Positions 59,774 through 64,000 of a stretch of DNA of 64,000 nucleotides are shown here, piece after piece. The first letter of the stretch is position 1, and each line of letters starts with the position of its first letter. The position numbers were made by a program, and so were the translations under genes. The notes under the pieces are model-generated. The model did not search any database. It was not told where the DNA came from and saw only the letters and a list, made by a program, of their open reading frames with translations. Origin of the DNA: Tessaracoccus sp. MC1865 (GTDB lineage: Bacteria > Actinomycetota > Actinomycetes > Propionibacteriales > Propionibacteriaceae); contig NZ_CP072596.1 of the NCBI RefSeq assembly GCF_017815535.1, positions 1,240,001-1,304,000 on the forward strand, given 5' to 3'.

Positions 59774-60762
59774 CCAAGGCCCTTGCCGCTGACTATGACG
59801 CAGCCCTGTTCGACCTCGACGGAGTGATCTACCTCGGCCCCTATGCGGTCGAGGGCATTCCTGAGGCGCTGGAGGAACTGCGTTCCCGCGGCACCCACGT
59901 GGGCTTCGTCACCAACAACGCCGCGCGTACCCCCGCGGCTGTCGCGGAGCACCTCGAGGAACTGGGGATCCGCGCCAGCGAGGGCGACGTCGTGAACTCC
60001 ACGCAGGCGACCCTGCGCATGCTGGTGGCTGATCTCCCGGCCGGCGCGAAGATCCTCGCCGTGGGCACGGACGCCTTGACCAAGCAGCTCGCGGGCGCCG
60101 GGTTCACCGTCGTCGACTCCCTCGATGACGAGCCGATGGCCGTCGTGCAGGGTTACCACCCGACGCTGGAGTGGACCCGTCTGGAGGACGCAGCCCTGGC
60201 GATCCAGGGCGGCGCCGTCTGGTACGCCACCAACCCCGATCTGACCAGGCCCTCCGAGCGCGGGATCGTGCCCGGGCTGGGCTCCCAGATCGGCGTGGTG
60301 CGTAACTGCGTGGCGATCGACCCGAAGATCGCCGGCAAGCCGTACCGTCCGCTGCTCGATGAAACCGTGCTCCGCCTCAGCGCGGCGCACCCCATCTTCG
60401 TGGGTGACCGCACCGACACGGACATCCTGGGGGCCAACAACGTCGGCATGGATTCGCTGTTCGTCTTCACCGGCGCCCATGGCAAGGCCGACCTCGATGT
60501 CGCCCCGCCGGCGTTCCGCCCCACCCACATCGGTTTCGACGCCACCGCGCTGCTCGAGCCCAAGCGGGAGGCCGCATTCCAGGGGCAGCGCTACATCTGT
60601 GGCTACCAGGAGGTCGACTTCACCGACGGGGTGGGCTACCTGTCCACCCGGCCAGTCACCCGCGACGAGCAGCTCGATGCCCTCTGGGCTGGCCTCCAGG
60701 CGCGGTGGCGCTTCGACGTGGACATCTCGAACGTGCTCAACTCGCTGGACCTCCTGAGGTGA
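59770..60762 (+). CDS. HAD-IIA sugar phosphatase (NagD-like)
   Basis: The 330-residue HAD phosphatase has motif I F-D-L-D-G-V-I-Y (about 14-21), T-N-N-A-A-R-T (motif II), G-K-P-Y (motif III Lys) and G-D-R-T-D-T-D-I (motif IV). A C2 cap lies between motifs II and III. The C-terminal 60 residues are an extra domain beyond NagD, as in the mycobacterial Rv1692 glycerol-3-phosphate phosphatase, the syntenic gene. It overlaps the TPR gene by 4 nt (ATGA). Confidence 0.92.
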   Translation: MTKALAADYDAALFDLDGVIYLGPYAVEGIPEALEELRSRGTHVGFVTNNAARTPAAVAEHLEELGIRASEGDVVNSTQATLRMLVADLPAGAKILAVGTDALTKQLAGAGFTVVDSLDDEPMAVVQGYHPTLEWTRLEDAALAIQGGAVWYATNPDLTRPSERGIVPGLGSQIGVVRNCVAIDPKIAGKPYRPLLDETVLRLSAAHPIFVGDRTDTDILGANNVGMDSLFVFTGAHGKADLDVAPPAFRPTHIGFDATALLEPKREAAFQGQRYICGYQEVDFTDGVGYLSTRPVTRDEQLDALWAGLQARWRFDVDISNVLNSLDLLR

Positions 60763-60971
60763 GCGAGGGGGCTACGCCGCGGAGCGCAGCACCCGCCGAG
60801 GTTCGGCGGGTCGAGTTGGTGGGCGAGGTCATGGCCGGCCTCGAGTCGCTGGACGACCTGCCGTTCGAAGAGCAGACGGCGAAGCTGACCGAGGCGCAGT
60901 CGGTGCTCCAGGCGGTGCTCAACAACGACCCCAACCTCACGCAGTTGGGGATCCCCGGCGTCGCACGGTGA
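60759..60971 (+). CDS. Small conserved protein between HAD phosphatase and tlyA (Rv1693 position)
   Basis: The 70-residue product starts at GTG overlapping the previous stop (GTGA) and ends overlapping tlyA by 4 nt, so both ends are translationally coupled. The C-terminal part has an acidic helix (F-E-E-Q-T-A-K-L-T-E-A-Q-S-V-L-Q-A-V-L). A gene of similar size occupies this place in mycobacteria. Function unknown. Confidence 0.75.
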   Translation: MSEGATPRSAAPAEVRRVELVGEVMAGLESLDDLPFEEQTAKLTEAQSVLQAVLNNDPNLTQLGIPGVAR

Positions 60972-61684
60972 GACTTGACGTCGCCCTCGTCGAGCGTGGA
61001 CTGGCGCGGTCCCGCACGCATGCGGCCGCGCTCATCGCCGAAGGACGTGTGAGCGTCAACGGAGCCGCGGCGGCGAAGGCGTCGCTGCGCGTCGGCTACG
61101 AGGACGAACTCGTTGCGGACGCGGAGCGTTGGGTCTCCCGCGCCGCCCACAAGCTGTTGGGGGCCCTTGACGCGTCAGGCTTCACAGTCCGGGGCAGGGT
61201 GCTCGATGCGGGAGCGTCCACCGGCGGCTTCACCCAGGTCTGCCTAGAGCGCGGCGCAGACCTGGTCTACGCCGTCGACGTGGGCCACGACCAGTTGGTC
61301 GCCGAGCTCCGCTCGGACCCCCGCGTGCGCGTCCACGAAGGTCTCAACCTGCGTGACCTCACACTCGAGCATCTCGACGGGCAACCCGTCGACCGGATCG
61401 TCGGCGACATCTCCTTCATCTCCCTGCGCCTCCTGCTCCAGCCCCTCCTCGGCGTGCTGCCGGCAAACGGCGAGGCGCTCCTTCTCGTCAAGCCCCAGTT
61501 CGAGGTGGGCCGCGAACGGCTCGGCTCCGGTGGTGTCGTCCGGGACGAGAGACTGCGCACCGAGGCGGTCGACACGGTGGTCTCCGACGCCGCAGTCTTC
61601 GGTTGGATCGAGCGGTGGCGCGGCATCAGCGAACTGCCCGGCGCATCGGGCAACGTGGAGTACTTCGTCCGGCTGACTCGGTAG
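60968..61684 (+). CDS. tlyA: TlyA-family rRNA 2'-O-methyltransferase
   Basis: The 238-residue GTG-start protein has an N-terminal S4 RNA-binding domain (R-L-D-V-A-L-V-E-R-G-L-A-R-S-R) and an FtsJ-like methyltransferase domain with L-D-A-G-A-S-T-G-G-F-T (SAM site), G-D-I-S-F-I-S-L and V-K-P-Q-F-E. In mycobacteria TlyA methylates 16S C1409 and 23S C1920 and sets capreomycin sensitivity. It overlaps the preceding gene by 4 nt. Confidence 0.95.
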   Translation: MRLDVALVERGLARSRTHAAALIAEGRVSVNGAAAAKASLRVGYEDELVADAERWVSRAAHKLLGALDASGFTVRGRVLDAGASTGGFTQVCLERGADLVYAVDVGHDQLVAELRSDPRVRVHEGLNLRDLTLEHLDGQPVDRIVGDISFISLRLLLQPLLGVLPANGEALLLVKPQFEVGRERLGSGGVVRDERLRTEAVDTVVSDAAVFGWIERWRGISELPGASGNVEYFVRLTR

Positions 61685-61693
61685 GCTGGGCGC

Positions 61694-62593
61694 GTGAACA
61701 AGCGAACCGTGGCCGTCCTCGTCCACCCTGACCGGGAGGAGGCCCTCGACAACGCGATCGCGTTCATGGCGGACCTCCACAGGATGGGCTTCGACTTCCT
61801 CGTCTTCGACGACGATGTCGAGCGGATCGCCGCCCGGGTGAGCTCAGCCGTCGAGTTCCAGGCCCTGGACAACCGCATGGCGGAACTGGCCGTGGTGTTC
61901 GGTGGCGACGGCACCATCCTGCGCGCTGCGGAGTGGGCGCTGCCGCTGGGCGTGCCCCTGCTCGGGGTGAACCTCGGTCATGTGGGCTTCCTCGCCGAAC
62001 TTGAGCCGTCGGATCTGCACGAGCTGGCCACCGTCGTCGAGGAGCGCCGCTATCAGGTGGAGGAGCGCCTCGCCCTGGAGGTGCGGGTCACTGACCGTGA
62101 TGGCAACCTCACGTGGACTTCCTCGGCGGTCAACGAGGTGTCGCTGGAGAAGATGGCCCGCGAGCGCATGCTCAACGTCCTGGTGAGCATCGACGACCGC
62201 CCGCTCTCGCGCTGGGGCTGCGACGGAGTGCTCGTGTCCACCCCCACCGGCTCCACCGCCTACGCCTTCTCCGCAGGTGGGCCCGTCGTCTGGCCCGACG
62301 TGAAGGCCATGCTCGTGGTGCCCATCGCGGCCCACGCGCTGTTCAACCGCCCCATGGTTCTGAGCCCTTCGTCGAAGGTGCGGCTCAACATCACCCCGGA
62401 CCTCCCCGCGCGCGGCATCCTGTGGTGCGACGGGCGCAGGAGCCACGAGGTCGCCGACGGTGAGACCGTCGAAGTCACCCAGCTCGGCGTCGCACTGCGC
62501 CTGGCCCGCTTCGGCGAGCAGCCGTTCACCACCAGACTCGTGAAGAAGTTCGTGCTCCCCGTCCACGGGTGGCGCAAGCAGACGGAGAAGTAG
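61694..62593 (+). CDS. nadK: NAD kinase
   Basis: The 299-residue enzyme makes NADP+. It has G-G-D-G-T (about 77-81), V-N-E-V-S-L-E-K and T-P-T-G-S-T-A-Y. The GTG start is 10 nt after tlyA, with TAGGCT (61682-61687) ending 6 nt upstream. It may therefore have its own leaderless transcript as well as operon read-through. Confidence 0.96.
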   Translation: MNKRTVAVLVHPDREEALDNAIAFMADLHRMGFDFLVFDDDVERIAARVSSAVEFQALDNRMAELAVVFGGDGTILRAAEWALPLGVPLLGVNLGHVGFLAELEPSDLHELATVVEERRYQVEERLALEVRVTDRDGNLTWTSSAVNEVSLEKMARERMLNVLVSIDDRPLSRWGCDGVLVSTPTGSTAYAFSAGGPVVWPDVKAMLVVPIAAHALFNRPMVLSPSSKVRLNITPDLPARGILWCDGRRSHEVADGETVEVTQLGVALRLARFGEQPFTTRLVKKFVLPVHGWRKQTEK

Positions 62594-64000
62594 ATGCTCA
62601 CCGCGTTGCGGATGACAGCCTTCGGAGTGGTCGACGAGGCCGAACTCGAACTTGGGCCGGGCCTCACCGCCCTGACCGGCGAGACGGGTGCCGGCAAGAC
62701 CATGATCGTCTCGGGCCTCGGCCACCTCCTGGGTAGCCGCGGCGACGCGGGGATCGTACGGCGCGGCGCGGACCGGGCCGTCGTGGAGGGCCGCTGGGAA
62801 GTGGCCGAAGACCTGGCCGCGCGCGTCCGTGACCTCGGCGGCGACGCCGAGGACGGCGAGCTGGTCACGCTGCGGCAGGTGACGGCTCAGGGCCGCTCCC
62901 GCGCGGTGCTCGGAGGCGCGGGCGTCCCCATCTCCGCGTTGGCGGACCTCATCGGTGAGATCGCCACGATCCACGGGCAGTCAGGCCAGATCCGGCTGTC
63001 CAGCCCGGACCGCCAGCGCGAGCTGCTCGACGCGCACGCCAAGCCCGGGGAGCTGGCCCGCTACCGGGCCAATTTTGCGGAGCGGAAAGCCGCGGCCGCC
63101 GAACTGCAGGAACTCGAGGAGCAGTCCATGGCCCGCGCCCGCGAGGCCGACATGCTGCGCTTCGGTCTGGAGGAGATCGGCGCCGTGGATCCGCAACCGG
63201 GTGAGGATGACGCGCTGGCCGCAGAGCAGGCCAAGCTCATGGACCTGGACGACCTGCGCAGCCTCGCGGCCACCGCGCACGAGGCGTTGAGCGGCTCGGA
63301 GACCGACTTCGATGCTCCCGGCGCCGTCGGCCTCGCCGGGGAGGCACGCAAGGCGCTCGCGGCCCTGGCTGAACGCGACGAGGCCGCCGCCTTGCTGGCG
63401 AGCCGTGCAGTTGAGCTCACGATGCTGGCCGGAGACCTCGCCGCGGACGTGGCCGGCTACGTGGAGGACCTGGTGGCGGACCCGCTCCGCCTCGAAGCAG
63501 TGGGGCAGCGGCGCGGCGCGCTGGCTGGCCTCACCCGCAAGTACGGCACCACCGTCGACGACGTGCTCAATTGGGCTCAGACGTCTGCGGCCAGGCTGGG
63601 CCAGCTGCTCGGCAGCGACGAGCGCATCGACACGCTGCGCGTCCGCGTCGCCGAACTCGATGCCGCGCTCGCGGCGGACGCGGCGGCCATCTCGGCGGCC
63701 CGCCACCAGGCAGCCGACGACCTCGCGGAACGCGTCAAGGGCGAGCTGGAAGCGCTGGCCATGCCGCATGCCGAACTCCGCTTCGCCGTCACCGACGCGC
63801 CCATCGGGCCGCACGGGGCGGACCGCATCGAACTGCTCTTCACCGCCAACCCGGGCTCCGAACCCGCGCCGCTGGGCAAGGTGGCATCCGGCGGCGAACT
63901 CTCGCGCGTCAGGCTCGCGCTCGAGGTCGTGCTGGCAGACGCCGGCGCGCAGCACACCTATGTGTTCGACGAGGTGGACGCGGGCGTGGGCGGCGCCGTC
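62594..64000 (+). CDS. recN: DNA repair protein RecN, truncated by the window end
   Basis: 469 residues are visible of an expected 550-580. It starts M-L-T-A-L-R-M-T-A-F-G directly after the nadK stop. Walker A is G-E-T-G-A-G-K-T (about 29-36), a long coiled-coil middle is rich in Ala, Glu and Arg, and the SMC-type signature V-A-S-G-G-E-L-S-R-V-R-L-A-L is near the end. Walker B (Y-V-F-D-E-V-D-A-G-V-G-G) is being entered at 64000. It acts in double-strand break repair. No stop codon lies in the window. Confidence 0.95.
   Translation, partial: MLTALRMTAFGVVDEAELELGPGLTALTGETGAGKTMIVSGLGHLLGSRGDAGIVRRGADRAVVEGRWEVAEDLAARVRDLGGDAEDGELVTLRQVTAQGRSRAVLGGAGVPISALADLIGEIATIHGQSGQIRLSSPDRQRELLDAHAKPGELARYRANFAERKAAAAELQELEEQSMARAREADMLRFGLEEIGAVDPQPGEDDALAAEQAKLMDLDDLRSLAATAHEALSGSETDFDAPGAVGLAGEARKALAALAERDEAAALLASRAVELTMLAGDLAADVAGYVEDLVADPLRLEAVGQRRGALAGLTRKYGTTVDDVLNWAQTSAARLGQLLGSDERIDTLRVRVAELDAALAADAAAISAARHQAADDLAERVKGELEALAMPHAELRFAVTDAPIGPHGADRIELLFTANPGSEPAPLGKVASGGELSRVRLALEVVLADAGAQHTYVFDEVDAGVGGAV

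Overview
The window is about 64 kb of high-GC actinobacterial chromosome. The 16S and 23S genes, a mycothiol ligase (mshC), a PPi-type PEP carboxykinase candidate and B12-riboswitch-controlled transport genes point to the family Propionibacteriaceae (Tessaracoccus-like; the genus is an inference, not a database result). Gene density is high, GTG starts and 4-nt ATGA/GTGA overlaps are common, and many genes look leaderless: a TANNNT hexamer ends 5-8 nt before the start codon.

Layout. 1-7.3 kb: a cobalamin-acquisition locus on the minus strand. A first B12 riboswitch leads two secreted DUF4430-like (transcobalamin beta-domain-like) proteins, then EcfT, a double EcfA ATPase and an S component. 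A second B12 riboswitch then leads a secreted alpha/alpha-toroid protein. 7.3-11.4 kb: a HAD phosphatase and a 1,125-residue PPi-PEPCK candidate. 11.9-16.6 kb: an arsenic island (arsB remnant, tandem arsC, arsD, double-domain arsA, arsR) with three ArsR-type inverted repeats. 17-22.5 kb: a G6PD paralogue, an atypical SDR, a tmsA-tmsB pair for 10-methyl fatty acids, and tRNA-Leu(GAG). 22.6-30.9 kb: DUF3224, aldo/keto reductase, uppP, the phosphatase-DUF3090-SCO1664-mshC cluster, hisE-hisG and small membrane proteins. 30.9-37 kb: infC (AUC start, attenuator leader)-rpmI-rplT, an rRNA methyltransferase, pheS-pheT. 37-40.7 kb: TetR, lipoprotein, cytochrome P450 and membrane protein. 40.8-47 kb: argCJBDRH without argF or argG. 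47-51 kb: accD3-like carboxyltransferase, tyrS and a CapA-type lipoprotein. 51-57.1 kb: an rrn operon (16S-23S-5S) behind five tandem promoters. 57.2-64 kb: the TPR-HAD-small protein-tlyA-nadK-recN block familiar from mycobacteria; here the TPR protein carries a very large Arg/Asp repeat arm and a polyacidic tail, and recN runs off the window.

Most interesting point. Mammalian B12 carriers (intrinsic factor, transcobalamin) join an alpha6/alpha6 toroid to a beta domain. Here a secreted toroid protein and two secreted beta-domain-like proteins are separate genes, both transcription units sit behind B12 riboswitches, and an ECF transporter lies between them. This suggests a split, surface-exposed intrinsic-factor-like B12 capture system. 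Other points of note are the internally deleted arsB, the repeat-expanded TPR protein, the five-promoter rrn leader with 5' hairpins, and an LPKTG motif with no anchor behind it.
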